Shown: positions 25,249-33,888 of the stretch, piece by piece
How positions within the stretch are numbered: the first letter of the stretch is position 1
Layout: each line of letters opens with the position of its first letter
From: Paracoccaceae bacterium
GTDB taxonomy: Bacteria > Pseudomonadota > Alphaproteobacteria > Rhodobacterales > Rhodobacteraceae
Assembly (NCBI GenBank): GCA_026706985.1
Contig: JAPOXR010000016.1
Span: 1 to 64,000, forward strand
Length of the DNA stretch: 64,000 bases
Direction: 5' to 3'
Translations under genes and position numbers: made by a program
The notes under the pieces: generated by a model
What the model was told of the DNA's origin: nothing
What the model saw: only the letters and a program-made list of their open reading frames with translations
The model's database searches: none

Positions 25249-25710
25249 TCAAATCAACTGAATGCCGAGGCCATAGGTAAAGGTGAGCGCGACCAATGCG
25301 GTCATCGCCAAGACGATCACATAGAACCATGGTGCACGGACGCCCATCGCCAACAGGCTGAGTGGCCCCATTACAATCGCCATCGGCAAAAAGCCGAATG
25401 ATCGCCATATAACGTAGCAAGCCGCTGCCACGGGCAGCATCAGAATGCCCTGCCGCGCCTCGGTTTTGTTTTCAAACACGGTCCCGCCTGCGTCACCCCC
25501 CGCCGCACCGCGCACCAGGTAGAGATAGCCGATGAAAGCCGCGCAGACGGCCATGATGCCGAGCAGCAGTTGCGGAAAGAACTTTGAAGGTAAACCGGAA
25601 CTGGCGAGCAGGCCGGAAGTCGAAAAACCCTCGGCCTCCCAGGCAAAATAGGCGCAGGCCGCGAGTATGATCACAATGAAGATCAGATTGGCAGTTCGTT
25701 GGCTTAACAT
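25249..25710 (-). CDS. tctB: Tripartite tricarboxylate transporter small subunit TctB
   Basis: 153 residues, about four membrane segments (ANLIFIVIILAACAYFAW and three later). Normal length for TctB. ATG 25710 (MLSQRTANLIF) is preceded by GAAG; longer upstream frames lack family character. Essential partner of TctA. Confidence 0.9.
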   Translation of the reverse strand: MLSQRTANLIFIVIILAACAYFAWEAEGFSTSGLLASSGLPSKFFPQLLLGIMAVCAAFIGYLYLVRGAAGGDAGGTVFENKTEARQGILMLPVAAACYVIWRSFGFLPMAIVMGPLSLLAMGVRAPWFYVIVLAMTALVALTFTYGLGIQLI

Positions 25711-26218
25711 CTTCAATGCATGCGAAACGGGATGCCGCGTATGTTGACCCGCGCCGGGAGGTCCCCGGCAGCCGGAGTCATCGCCCTGCAGACCTTTTGC
25801 TCCGCATCCTCTAACAGACCTTAGGCGAAACCGGCAAGTGCGCTCAGGTCGCCGGCGCTCCAGCCGTCCGCGCGCCATCCCTGCCGATGATTATTCACAG
25901 AACCCTTTGCAGCGTGTTCCTGACCGCCCGGTCCGGGCCATGATATCCGCGGAAGCCAAGGAAATTCGAAAACCACGCAGGGCTCCGCCTCAATGACACA
26001 TGCACGGCCGCATGCAGTGCATGAGGAGAAAGGAATTGTCAGCATTTGATCGTGGCGACCCCGGGACACGCTGCCGACAGGGAGGCCGGTCAACCTGGCT
26101 GACGATGCACATGGAATCCTGCAATTTCCGACCTGACCCTGGCCCAGCGCGAAGTCACGCACTCACGCTGAGCCAAGGGATTATCCGCGAATTTCCGTTC
26201 CTTGTTCTGGAACAGACC
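25711..26218 (-). other. 508-bp gap inside the tct operon
   Basis: The space between the tctC stop and tctB start is unusually long for one transporter. I found no credible gene in six frames, and no strong terminator; only a weak hairpin (GTTCC/GGAAC) near 26206. It may hold a second promoter, a small RNA or remnants of a lost gene. Confidence 0.4.
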
Positions 26219-27184
26219 TTACTTGTGAAGAAGGCCCAACCCGTCGAGCAGAGGCGAATAGAGGTCGATGCCGGACTGGATCAATGCGGTGGTCTCCTCG
26301 ACCCCGTGAGTCCAGTCGTAGCTGACAGCCTTCGGCACCCGTGAAATAAACGCCTCAGTGCCCATGGATTCAGACGCCGCCAACAGCTTGTCGACGATCT
26401 CCTGCGGCGTGCCGGATTTCACGGCCAATCCGCCATGCACCCATGTTCCGGCCTCTTTGCCCGGAAAAGCCTCGCCCACGGTACGCACACCCGGCAGGTC
26501 TGTCCCGTAATAGGGCTTGCGGTTGTTATCGAGAATTATGAGCGGGCGGATTTCACCGTCATAGGCATGGATGGACGCTACCTGTCCCACGGCCACGTCA
26601 ACCTGGCCGCCGATTAGCCCCGCCAAAGTGGCCGGCACGGTTTTCAGCGCAACCGTTTTGAATTCCAGTCCGAACTCAGATGCCAGTTGCACGGCCGACA
26701 GATTGGGCGGTGCTCCCAAATTGTTGACACCCATGGTCAGCTTGCCGGCCTTCGCGCCCTCAATGAATTCCTCAAAGGTGGTATACGGGCTGTCCGATCG
26801 CACATACAGCGCATTGGATGCCGAGATTCCCGCAAACAGGGGGATAAAATCCTCAAGCGGCTCGTAAGGCGTCTCACGGGTCAACGGGACAACCATGAAA
26901 CTCGGCGGCGACCAGTTGAACAGGGTGTAACCGTCAGCCGGCGCCTCCAGCACGCTCATCGTGGCCGGAATATGCGCGCCACCCGGCTTGTTGACAACAT
27001 TGACCGGGACACCAAGCGCTTCGCTCAGCACCTCGGCATTCATCCGCGCGACGATGTCGGCGTTTCCACCTGCACCGAAAGACACAACATAGGTGATCGG
27101 TTTTTCAGGCCATTCCGCGAGCGCTGCGCCCGCAGTGAGGCCAAGTGCCGCCAAGCCTGCGGCAGCCAGTTTGATAAGCTTCAT
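26219..27184 (-). CDS. tctC: Tripartite tricarboxylate transporter receptor TctC
   Basis: Periplasmic receptor, 321 residues. Signal peptide MKLIKLAAAGLAALGLTAGAALA, then the Bug/TctC hallmark WPEKPITYVVSFGAGGNADIVAR with VNVVNKPGG and later GVNNLGAPPN. Binds a small anionic solute for TctAB. The ATG at 27184 has GGAGGG at good spacing; an in-frame start at 27211 is less likely. A candidate GntR operator lies 55 bp upstream. Confidence 0.95.
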   Translation of the reverse strand: MKLIKLAAAGLAALGLTAGAALAEWPEKPITYVVSFGAGGNADIVARMNAEVLSEALGVPVNVVNKPGGAHIPATMSVLEAPADGYTLFNWSPPSFMVVPLTRETPYEPLEDFIPLFAGISASNALYVRSDSPYTTFEEFIEGAKAGKLTMGVNNLGAPPNLSAVQLASEFGLEFKTVALKTVPATLAGLIGGQVDVAVGQVASIHAYDGEIRPLIILDNNRKPYYGTDLPGVRTVGEAFPGKEAGTWVHGGLAVKSGTPQEIVDKLLAASESMGTEAFISRVPKAVSYDWTHGVEETTALIQSGIDLYSPLLDGLGLLHK

Positions 27185-27238
27185 TGTGCAGCCCTCCATG
27201 TTTCGTAACACCCGATACCAGCTATCAATGATCTAGAT

Positions 27239-27250
27239 GTATATACCTTT
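27239..27250 (-). promoter_or_regulatory. Candidate GntR operator in front of tctC
   Basis: Minus-strand sequence AAAGGTATATAC, continuing ATC. It contains the perfect palindrome GTATATAC, which fits the GTnTAnAC core known for HutC-type GntR regulators. It shares AAGGT-N4-AC with the perfect repeat at 28031-28044. A second palindrome, ATCTAGAT (27231-27238), adjoins it. Confidence 0.5.
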
Positions 27251-27284
27251 CTACGTGACCATCTGAGAGTCAAGTGCACTTTTC

Positions 27285-28010
27285 TCACACTGCGCCGGTC
27301 GAGAACTCCATTTCGAAAGCCAGGAGGTCACCGGGATAGGACAGCGTGGCCGAATAGATCAATTGTCCGTCCGCATCGAGGAATTCACGCTGGACCCGGA
27401 AAACCGCGGAATTGACCTTAATTCCCAAAGCCTGTGCCATTGCGAAATCGGCGTATGAAATCGTCATCTTCTGCCGGGCTCTTGCGACCGTGACTCCCAG
27501 GTCCCGGAAAACCGAAACCACGATCTCGCGTGCGAAACGTGCGGGTGCCCGCTCAAAAATCCGGTCGTCAAGCTTGATATCGACCTGACAGAAAGGCTTA
27601 CCCGACCGTGCATGAATGCGGCTCATGACACGAAAAACGCGCCCATCCACAGCCTTTTCAATTACCGCATCCCTTTGACGCACCGATACCTCCAGCTGCT
27701 CCACCATGGCATAGAGCTGTGAAATGTCCGCCTTCATGTGCAGCGTATGCCGCTTTGGGCGTTTGACTTCTTTGACGAAGGTTCCCTTGCCCGAGTATTT
27801 CTCGATCAACCCCTCTTCTGCCAGCGTATTCATCGCCTGAACGACGGTCATGCGTGCCACACCAAGCTGTTCTGTCAACTCGCGCAGTGCCGGTAATCTT
27901 GTCCCTGGTGGAAGATCACCCGACAGGATCTCGTGCCGTAAAACCTCGGCAACCTCAGCGTGGAGGGGAACTGCCGTGCGTTTCATCGCCTGAAGATTCA
28001 TGCTAGCCAT
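27285..28010 (-). CDS. GntR-family transcriptional regulator with UTRA domain (HutC type)
   Basis: 241 residues. The N-terminal winged helix-turn-helix (LHAEVAEVLRHEILSGDLPPGTRLPALRELTEQLGVARMTV, then LAEEGLIEKYSGKGTFV) is followed by a ligand-binding UTRA domain (RVFRVMSRIHARSGKPFCQVDIKLDD, C-terminal IYSATLSYPGDLLAFEMEF). It probably represses both the tct/sulfatase arm and the divergent transketolase arm and is released by a pathway intermediate. I chose MASMNLQAM at 28010; MNLQAM (28001) and later ATGs are possible, as is an unlikely longer frame. Head-to-head with the second transketolase gene, 56 bp apart. Confidence 0.9.
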   Translation of the reverse strand: MASMNLQAMKRTAVPLHAEVAEVLRHEILSGDLPPGTRLPALRELTEQLGVARMTVVQAMNTLAEEGLIEKYSGKGTFVKEVKRPKRHTLHMKADISQLYAMVEQLEVSVRQRDAVIEKAVDGRVFRVMSRIHARSGKPFCQVDIKLDDRIFERAPARFAREIVVSVFRDLGVTVARARQKMTISYADFAMAQALGIKVNSAVFRVQREFLDADGQLIYSATLSYPGDLLAFEMEFSTGAV

Positions 28011-28030
28011 CGTCGTCAACCATAGGCACA

Positions 28031-28044
28031 AAGGTCCATACCTT
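28031..28044. promoter_or_regulatory. Candidate GntR operator between regulator and second transketolase
   Basis: AAGGT-CCAT-ACCTT is a perfect inverted repeat (5-bp arms, 4-bp spacer) in the 56-bp divergent promoter region. Binding here could control both directions. The half site AAGGT and the AC at the other side recur in front of tctC. Confidence 0.5.
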
Positions 28045-28066
28045 CGAAACATAGCATGAGAACCGG

Positions 28067-28894
28067 ATGAGAGCGAAACACAATCTTGCCGAACTGGAGG
28101 CGGTCGCGACACGGCTTCGATTGCATGTCGTGAACATGGTCGCACCGTCTGGCCAGGGTTACGTGCAGCAAGGGTTGGGTGCGGCGGACATTTTCACCTC
28201 CCTCTACTTTTTCGAAGTCAGGATGAACCCGGCAGATCCGGCTTGGCCGGAAAGGGACCGGGTGTTTCTGACCACGGCGCATAACACCGCGATCTTCTAT
28301 GCGGCACTGGCCGAACGCGGCTTCTTCCCGGTCGCCGATCTCAAGACCTATGTCACCGACGGCTCACGCCTGGAGATCAACTCTTCAGAGCGCATGGGAA
28401 AGTTTGTTGAGGCAACCTGCGGGTCACTTGGACAGGGCCTGTCAGTGGCCATCGGCTGCGCCATGGCTGCCAAGCGCCGGAACCGTGCAAGCCGCTTTTT
28501 CGTCATCATGGGCGATGGCGAGATGCAGGAAGGCCAGATCTGGGAAGCCGCGATGCTCGCCGGAGCCGAGGGCCTCGATAACCTGTGTCTGATCGTCGAT
28601 TACAATTTTGTGCAGTCGGAGGGGCCGATGAATCTCGTGATGTCGCTGGAACCACTGATGGACAAGATGGAGAGCTTCGGGTTTGCCTGCCAGGAGGTCG
28701 ACGGCAATGACATCGGTGCCTTGCTCGCAGCCTATGACACCGCACGCGCAACCGCGGGCAAGCCGAGCTTTATCAAAGCCAATACGCTGATGGGAAAGGG
28801 CGTGGGCTGCCTTGAGGGATTGATGTTCCACCAACTGCGCTTCCCACCGGCGGTCGCCGATGCTGCGCGCACTGAATTGGAAGCGCAGCTGTGA
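28067..28894 (+). CDS. Split transketolase, N-terminal (TPP-binding) subunit, copy 2
   Basis: 275 residues. Motifs: VFLTTAHNTAIFYAALAERG, ATCGSLGQGLSVAIGCA and the TPP block MGDGEMQEGQIWEAAMLAG...VDYN, with a standard GDG. It differs widely from copy 1, so the two pairs probably act on different sugars rather than being a recent duplication. First gene of the plus-strand arm; its GTGA overlap with the C-subunit gene couples the two halves. Confidence 0.92.
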   Translation: MRAKHNLAELEAVATRLRLHVVNMVAPSGQGYVQQGLGAADIFTSLYFFEVRMNPADPAWPERDRVFLTTAHNTAIFYAALAERGFFPVADLKTYVTDGSRLEINSSERMGKFVEATCGSLGQGLSVAIGCAMAAKRRNRASRFFVIMGDGEMQEGQIWEAAMLAGAEGLDNLCLIVDYNFVQSEGPMNLVMSLEPLMDKMESFGFACQEVDGNDIGALLAAYDTARATAGKPSFIKANTLMGKGVGCLEGLMFHQLRFPPAVADAARTELEAQL

Positions 28895-29877
28895 ACGAAG
28901 CCCTTACCCGACTGGAAGCCGCGGACTTCATCAACCGCTCATTCAAACCGCTGCCACGGACTTACGGCGATGCCTTGGTCGAGGCGGCGCTGGCTGATCC
29001 GCGGATTGTCGCGCTCTGCGCCGATTTGGTGCCGCCTACCGAGACCGACCGCTTCCGCGACGAACTGCCCGAACGCTTTCACAATGTCGGCATCGCCGAG
29101 GCGAACATGATCGGGATGGCGGGCGGAATGGCCCGTTCCGGCGAAATTCCCTTTTGCCACTCCTTCTGCGCCTTCGTCACCAAGCGGGTGCTTGACCAGA
29201 TCACCATGCAGGCAGCCTATCCCAACCTACCGGTGAAGATTGTCGGATTTCTGCCCGGCGTGGCGACCTTGCTCGGCGTGTCGCACCAGGCGATCGAGGA
29301 TGTTGCGATCCTGCGCGCGGTGCCCAACATGGCGATATTCGAGCCATCGGGACCTGAATACCACGCGGCGATGGTCAAAATGGCATTGGATTGGGAAGGC
29401 CCTGTCTATCTGCGGATGAAGCGGCCGGAGAAAACGCCGGCGGCGTTCACCGCAAAAGAACTGCGGATCGGGAAGGGTGTGATCCGGTGCCAGGGGAGCG
29501 ACCTGACCATCATCGCCGCCGGCCTCTGCGTCGCTGAAGCGTTGAAGGCAGGTATGGAATTGGCGGGCGACGGGATCTCGGCACGCATCGTCGACATGGC
29601 CTCGCTCAAACCAATCGATTCCAACCTGATCCTCAGCTGTGCCGCAGCCACCGGTGCCATTGTCACGGCGGAAAACCACAATGTCATCGGCGGGTTGGGG
29701 TCCGCCGTTGCCGAAATCCTGGCGGATGAAGGCGTTGGAATTCCCTTCAGGCGTGTCGGCGTGCGGGACCGCTTCTGCGAAGGCGGGACAACGCCATATC
29801 TCATGCGCAAATTCGGTCTCGACGCACCGGCGATTGCGGATGCGGCCCGGGAAGTCATGCAGAAGAAGTCCGGATGA
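28891..29877 (+). CDS. Split transketolase, C-terminal (pyrimidine-binding) subunit, copy 2
   Basis: 328 residues. FHNVGIAEANMIGMAGGMARSG carries the catalytic Glu; the C-terminal domain reads IVTAENHNVIGGLGSAVAEILADEG. GTG start overlapping the N-subunit stop. Forms a heteromeric transketolase with it. A 176-bp gap precedes the enolase-family gene. Confidence 0.92.
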   Translation: MNEALTRLEAADFINRSFKPLPRTYGDALVEAALADPRIVALCADLVPPTETDRFRDELPERFHNVGIAEANMIGMAGGMARSGEIPFCHSFCAFVTKRVLDQITMQAAYPNLPVKIVGFLPGVATLLGVSHQAIEDVAILRAVPNMAIFEPSGPEYHAAMVKMALDWEGPVYLRMKRPEKTPAAFTAKELRIGKGVIRCQGSDLTIIAAGLCVAEALKAGMELAGDGISARIVDMASLKPIDSNLILSCAAATGAIVTAENHNVIGGLGSAVAEILADEGVGIPFRRVGVRDRFCEGGTTPYLMRKFGLDAPAIADAAREVMQKKSG

Positions 29878-30053
29878 ACCATGTGTGTACAAAGTCAATT
29901 TGAACCGGAAGCCGGTGCCTGCGGCGGTCCTCCGCCCATCGGCGGCGATCGGGCGGACTGGAACCATGCCGCCCGGCGATGCGGATTCACACTTCCGGCC
30001 GGAAGGTGCGGCTTTTCAATCCGCGGAACACCCGGCCGAATTATCTGACTGAC

Positions 30054-31187
30054 GTGCGTTTTCGAGACACCATACAGATCGCGGATGTCGAGGTGTTCCC
30101 GATCCGGGCGTCAGGCGGCGTATCTCCGAAGATGGCACTCGGCACAATGCCGACGCGGCCCGCCCTGCTTGTCCGGATCAATGACAGATCGGGGTGTTTC
30201 GGCTGGGGTGAAGTATGGGCGAATTTTCCGCCGCGCGCCAATCTGCACAAGGCACATATCATCGATGATGTAATCGCCGCCCATCTCAAAGATTTCACCT
30301 ACACGGACCCGCGTGAAGTGCTGGATGCCCTGCGGGCTGAGCTCTCCATATTCTTCCTGCATGTCGGCCAGGCGCAGGTGTTTGAGCATATTCTCGCCGG
30401 TATCGACGCCGCTCTGTGGGATCTGACCTTGCGGCATACGGGGATTTCATTTGCGGCGTTCATGAAACTTTCCGAGCCTTCGGCGCTGTCCTATGCGACA
30501 TCGATCAATGCCGAGGACCTCGAGACGCTGATCCCGCATCATGCGGATCTCGGGCAGACATATTTCAAACTCAAGGTCGGATTCGCAGAGCATGACAGCG
30601 TTGAAATCGTGCGGCGTGCCGCCATGTTATGCCCGCGGGGTTCGCGTATCATGGTGGACAGCAATCAGTCATGGACTCTTGCGGAAGCAAAATCCTCGCT
30701 GCAGGCAATTGAAGGTTTCGACCCCTTTTTCGCCGAGGAGGCGTTGCCCGCGGATGCACCGATTGCAGCTTGGGAGGAACTGGCCAAGGCCACACGTATC
30801 CCGCTGGCAGGTGGCGAGAATATCTACTCCATCGACCATTTCCTGACCATGACACGCGCCGGGATGCGCGTATTGCAGCCGGATGTCGCCAAGTGGGGCG
30901 GCGTCTCGGGAGCACTTGATCTCGCGGATGCGGTTCCGGAGGACGTGTTGATATGGCCGCATTTCATGGGTACCGCTATCGGTCAGCTGGCAGCCCTTTC
31001 GATCAGTGCCGCAATAGGCCAAGCCTCGGTCTGCGAAGTCGACGTAAATGAAAACGCGTTGCGAACCAGGCTTTGCGGCAGTGTCATCACTATTCAAGAT
31101 GGCAAAGTGGCGCTTCCCTCGGAGCCTGGCCTGGTCAGACCGCCCGACATCGAGATTCTCACAGAGTATTTGGAACGGGTATACTGA
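30054..31187 (+). CDS. Mandelate racemase/muconate-lactonizing (enolase superfamily) enzyme
   Basis: 377 residues from GTG 30054. The enolase-superfamily framework is complete: KLK (K172 and K174) on the second barrel strand, metal ligands D202 (MVDSNQSW), E228 (FAEEALP) and E255 (AGGEN), and a late His in WPHFMGTAIGQ. Members abstract the proton alpha to a carboxylate; many are sugar-acid dehydratases or racemases. This suggests that an acid sugar occurs in the pathway. No good ribosome binding site is visible; an in-frame start at 29979 exists but gives a tail not seen in the family. Confidence 0.9.
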   Translation: MRFRDTIQIADVEVFPIRASGGVSPKMALGTMPTRPALLVRINDRSGCFGWGEVWANFPPRANLHKAHIIDDVIAAHLKDFTYTDPREVLDALRAELSIFFLHVGQAQVFEHILAGIDAALWDLTLRHTGISFAAFMKLSEPSALSYATSINAEDLETLIPHHADLGQTYFKLKVGFAEHDSVEIVRRAAMLCPRGSRIMVDSNQSWTLAEAKSSLQAIEGFDPFFAEEALPADAPIAAWEELAKATRIPLAGGENIYSIDHFLTMTRAGMRVLQPDVAKWGGVSGALDLADAVPEDVLIWPHFMGTAIGQLAALSISAAIGQASVCEVDVNENALRTRLCGSVITIQDGKVALPSEPGLVRPPDIEILTEYLERVY

Positions 31188-31192
31188 GGCCG

Positions 31193-32854
31193 ATGACAGC
31201 GAATTCCTGGCTGCGACGGTTTTCGGAAACGATTGTCAACGGGGATCGGCCGCAGATCGCGCGGCTCTTTATCAAGGACGCATTCTGGCGAGACTACCTG
31301 GCTTTCGGCTGGACATTGCGGACAGTTGAAGGGAGCGGCGCCATTGCCGATCTCGGCGTGGAATTCGGCCCCCGGTCGGGTTTTCGAAACGCGGTATTCG
31401 AGGGGAATCCGAGCGATCACGAAGGTTTCTTCAGCTTCGAAACATCCGACGGCAAGGGGCGCGGTTATGTACGCGTTTCGGGCGATAATTGCGAAACGCT
31501 GTTCACGCAACTGGACGATTTAACAATCCCGGCCGGGGTCGCCGGAGCTGCAGCTGAACCTTTCGTGCTCGTCGTTGGCGGGGGACAGGGTGGTCTCGCC
31601 CTCGGCGCACAACTGTCCGATCTCGGCGTTCCATATCTGATTGTCGACAAACACCCCCGTGTGGGTGATCAGTGGCGCTTCCGTTACGACAGCCTGATTC
31701 TGCACGACCCGGTCTGGTACAACCATATGCCCTTCAAACCGTTTCCCGAAAACTGGCCGGTATTCACGCCAAAAGACCGGATGGGAGATTGGTTGGAAAA
31801 CTATGCCGAAGAGCTGGATCTCGAAATCTGGACCGAAACCGCGCTGAAACAAGCCGCTTTTGACAAGGACAGCCGGGTTTGGACAGCACAGCTGAAGCAC
31901 GGTGGCGAGCCTAAAACAATTCGGCCAACGCATATCGTCATTGCATTGGGACTGTCCGGTTTCCCGAAAGTGCCGGTCTTTGAGGGGCAAAACATCTTTG
32001 CCGGCCCGCAGCTTCATTCAAGCGAATACAGGCACGGCCTGTGTTTTGCCGGCAAGGATGTTGTGGTGGTCGGGGCAAATAATTCCGCGCATGATATCGC
32101 GGCTGATCTCGTTGCGGCCGGAGCCAGGCCGACGCTGCTGCAGCGCTCATCTTCGCTTGTCGTGCTTCAGGGGGATTACTGTGACCGGATCCTCGGACCG
32201 CTCTATTCCGTGGAGGCGGTCGAAAAGGGCGTATCGACGGAAAGGGCCGACATCCTGCAGGCTTCCGTTCCGCTGCGTGTCCTGGAAAGGAAACACCGCG
32301 CCATATGGGATCAGATCCGCAAGGACCGACATAGCCATTACCAACGACTCGCCGACACTGGATTCACCCTCGACTTTGCGGAAGACGGCACCGGGTTGGG
32401 AACGAAATACCGGCGCACAGCATCCGGGTATTATATTGATGTCGGCGCGTCCGAGATGGTCATGGATGGACGTATCGGCGTGAAGTCGGGTTGCCGCATC
32501 AGCCATCTGAGTGAGCGCGCCGTGCATCTGAAAAACGGCGATGCGCTCGGTGCCGATGCGGTTATTTACGCCACCGGATACGGAAACATGATTGACTGGG
32601 TCACAAAGTTCATGGGTCCCGAGACAGCAAGTCATGTCGGGCCGTGTTGGGGCTATGGCTCAAACACCAAGGGAGATCCGGGTCCATGGATCGGAGAGTT
32701 GCGGAATATGTGGGTTGAAACCGCTCAGCCCGGACTATGGTTCACCGGCGGCAATTTGTCACAGGCGCGTTATTTCTCCAGGTTGCTGGCCCTGCAGCTG
32801 GCAAGACATTTCCGCATGGCAACAGCGGTGACCGGACCTCGTCACTTCGGATAA
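31193..32854 (+). CDS. Class B flavoprotein monooxygenase with N-terminal NTF2-like domain
   Basis: 553 residues. Residues 1 to about 110 look like a SnoaL/NTF2-like domain (WLRRFSETIVNGDRPQIARLFIKDAFWRDYLAFGW). The rest is an FAD/NADPH monooxygenase: VVGGGQGGLALGAQL (FAD), KHPRVGDQWRFRYDSL, and VVGANNSAHDIAADL (NADPH). It is 5 bp behind the enolase-family gene, so clearly in that operon. It could oxygenate a ketone, amine or sulfur group; the role in a sulfated-compound pathway is unknown. Confidence 0.88.
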   Translation: MTANSWLRRFSETIVNGDRPQIARLFIKDAFWRDYLAFGWTLRTVEGSGAIADLGVEFGPRSGFRNAVFEGNPSDHEGFFSFETSDGKGRGYVRVSGDNCETLFTQLDDLTIPAGVAGAAAEPFVLVVGGGQGGLALGAQLSDLGVPYLIVDKHPRVGDQWRFRYDSLILHDPVWYNHMPFKPFPENWPVFTPKDRMGDWLENYAEELDLEIWTETALKQAAFDKDSRVWTAQLKHGGEPKTIRPTHIVIALGLSGFPKVPVFEGQNIFAGPQLHSSEYRHGLCFAGKDVVVVGANNSAHDIAADLVAAGARPTLLQRSSSLVVLQGDYCDRILGPLYSVEAVEKGVSTERADILQASVPLRVLERKHRAIWDQIRKDRHSHYQRLADTGFTLDFAEDGTGLGTKYRRTASGYYIDVGASEMVMDGRIGVKSGCRISHLSERAVHLKNGDALGADAVIYATGYGNMIDWVTKFMGPETASHVGPCWGYGSNTKGDPGPWIGELRNMWVETAQPGLWFTGGNLSQARYFSRLLALQLARHFRMATAVTGPRHFG

Positions 32855-32996
32855 ACGGATATTCCATCAGCCACTGGCCGGATCAAATCAGGTGCATTCA
32901 GCAGGTCGTGGCCTCGGCCTCGGTGATGGCTGAAATGACTTTGTGCGGCAGCGCCAGACGCGTCGCAAATTCCTGTCATTTGGTGACCGGCATGCG

Positions 32997-33026
32997 TTGA
33001 CCATTGTGGCTGAATGCGTCTATAGG
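32997..33026 (+). promoter_or_regulatory. Promoter of rpmH-rnpA
   Basis: TTGACC (32997-33002), 18-bp spacer, TATAGG (33021-33026), 55 bp before rpmH. It closely matches strong housekeeping promoters of alphaproteobacteria. The rest of the 227-bp gap after the monooxygenase gene is empty. Confidence 0.7.
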
Positions 33027-33081
33027 TCTGCGTTCACACCCAACTGGCTGGGCACACCGGCATTACGCGTGGAGCAGATTC

Positions 33082-33216
33082 ATGAAACGAACGTTTCAAC
33101 CAAGCAATCGGGTACGCAAGCGGCGTCACGGATTTCGCTCGAGGATGGCAACCAAAGCGGGCAGAAAAATTCTGAACCGCCGCCGGATCAAGGGCAGGAA
33201 GATTCTCAGCGCGTGA
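33082..33216 (+). CDS. rpmH: 50S ribosomal protein L34
   Basis: 44 residues, very basic: [20 protein letters not shown] and [18 protein letters not shown]. Full-length and typical; starts the conserved rpmH-rnpA-yidD-yidC cluster. Confidence 0.98.
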   Translation: MKRTFQPSNRVRKRRHGFRSRMATKAGRKILNRRRIKGRKILSA

Positions 33217-33281
33217 TGGAATCGGCACAGGAGTGGCAAACCGGGCCGCACTGGATTTACTGAACAAAAGAAGCCGGTCAT

Positions 33282-33632
33282 ATGATTGAACCTCTCAGGC
33301 GCAGACAGGATTTTCTGCGTGCGGCGAATGCGATGAATTGCCGCACACCGGGCTTCTTTTTGCAGGCCCGGAAGCGTTCCGGTACCGACGACAGCATGCG
33401 GGTCGGCTTCACCTGCTCGCGCCGCATCGGCAATGCGGTGGCACGCAACCATGCGAAACGCCGCCTTCGGGAGGCGGCCCGTATCATGCTGCCGAAACAT
33501 GGTCGTGGCGGCTGGGATTACGTGCTCATCGGCCTGCGTGATGTCACCGAAACCAGGCGTTTCAGCAGGCTCCTCGACGACCTGGAAACGGCGTTACACA
33601 CTGCCCATAAGGCCCGGTGCAGAGGCAGATGA
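33282..33632 (+). CDS. rnpA: Ribonuclease P protein component
   Basis: 116-residue protein subunit of RNase P, which matures tRNA 5' ends. Start [17 protein letters not shown]-binding motif [18 protein letters not shown], where the usual RNR is RNH. Stop overlaps the yidD start (ATGA). Confidence 0.95.
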   Translation: MIEPLRRRQDFLRAANAMNCRTPGFFLQARKRSGTDDSMRVGFTCSRRIGNAVARNHAKRRLREAARIMLPKHGRGGWDYVLIGLRDVTETRRFSRLLDDLETALHTAHKARCRGR

Positions 33633-33850
33633 CTCCGCTCGCCTTTCTGTTGTCACTACCGATCCGCTTGTACAGGTTGGTCGGCAGCCCGTTCGTGGGC
33701 ATGCATTGCAGATTTCATCCGACCTGCTCCGAATACGCCATGCAGTCGCTGCGACGGCATGGCGGGATCAAGGGCGGATGGCTGACGGTGAAGCGGATTG
33801 CCCGTTGTCACCCCTGGGGCGGCTTTGGGTTGGATAATGTACCGGATTGA
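33629..33850 (+). CDS. yidD: Membrane protein insertion efficiency factor YidD
   Basis: 73 residues. Family signature [22 protein letters not shown] and [17 protein letters not shown] overlaps the rnpA stop. A GTG at 33617 in frame is possible but less likely. Helps YidC-dependent insertion. Confidence 0.94.
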   Translation: MTPLAFLLSLPIRLYRLVGSPFVGMHCRFHPTCSEYAMQSLRRHGGIKGGWLTVKRIARCHPWGGFGLDNVPD

Positions 33851-33888
33851 TCGTTGGGTGAATCCATAGAGGCGGAAATCGGGCAATC

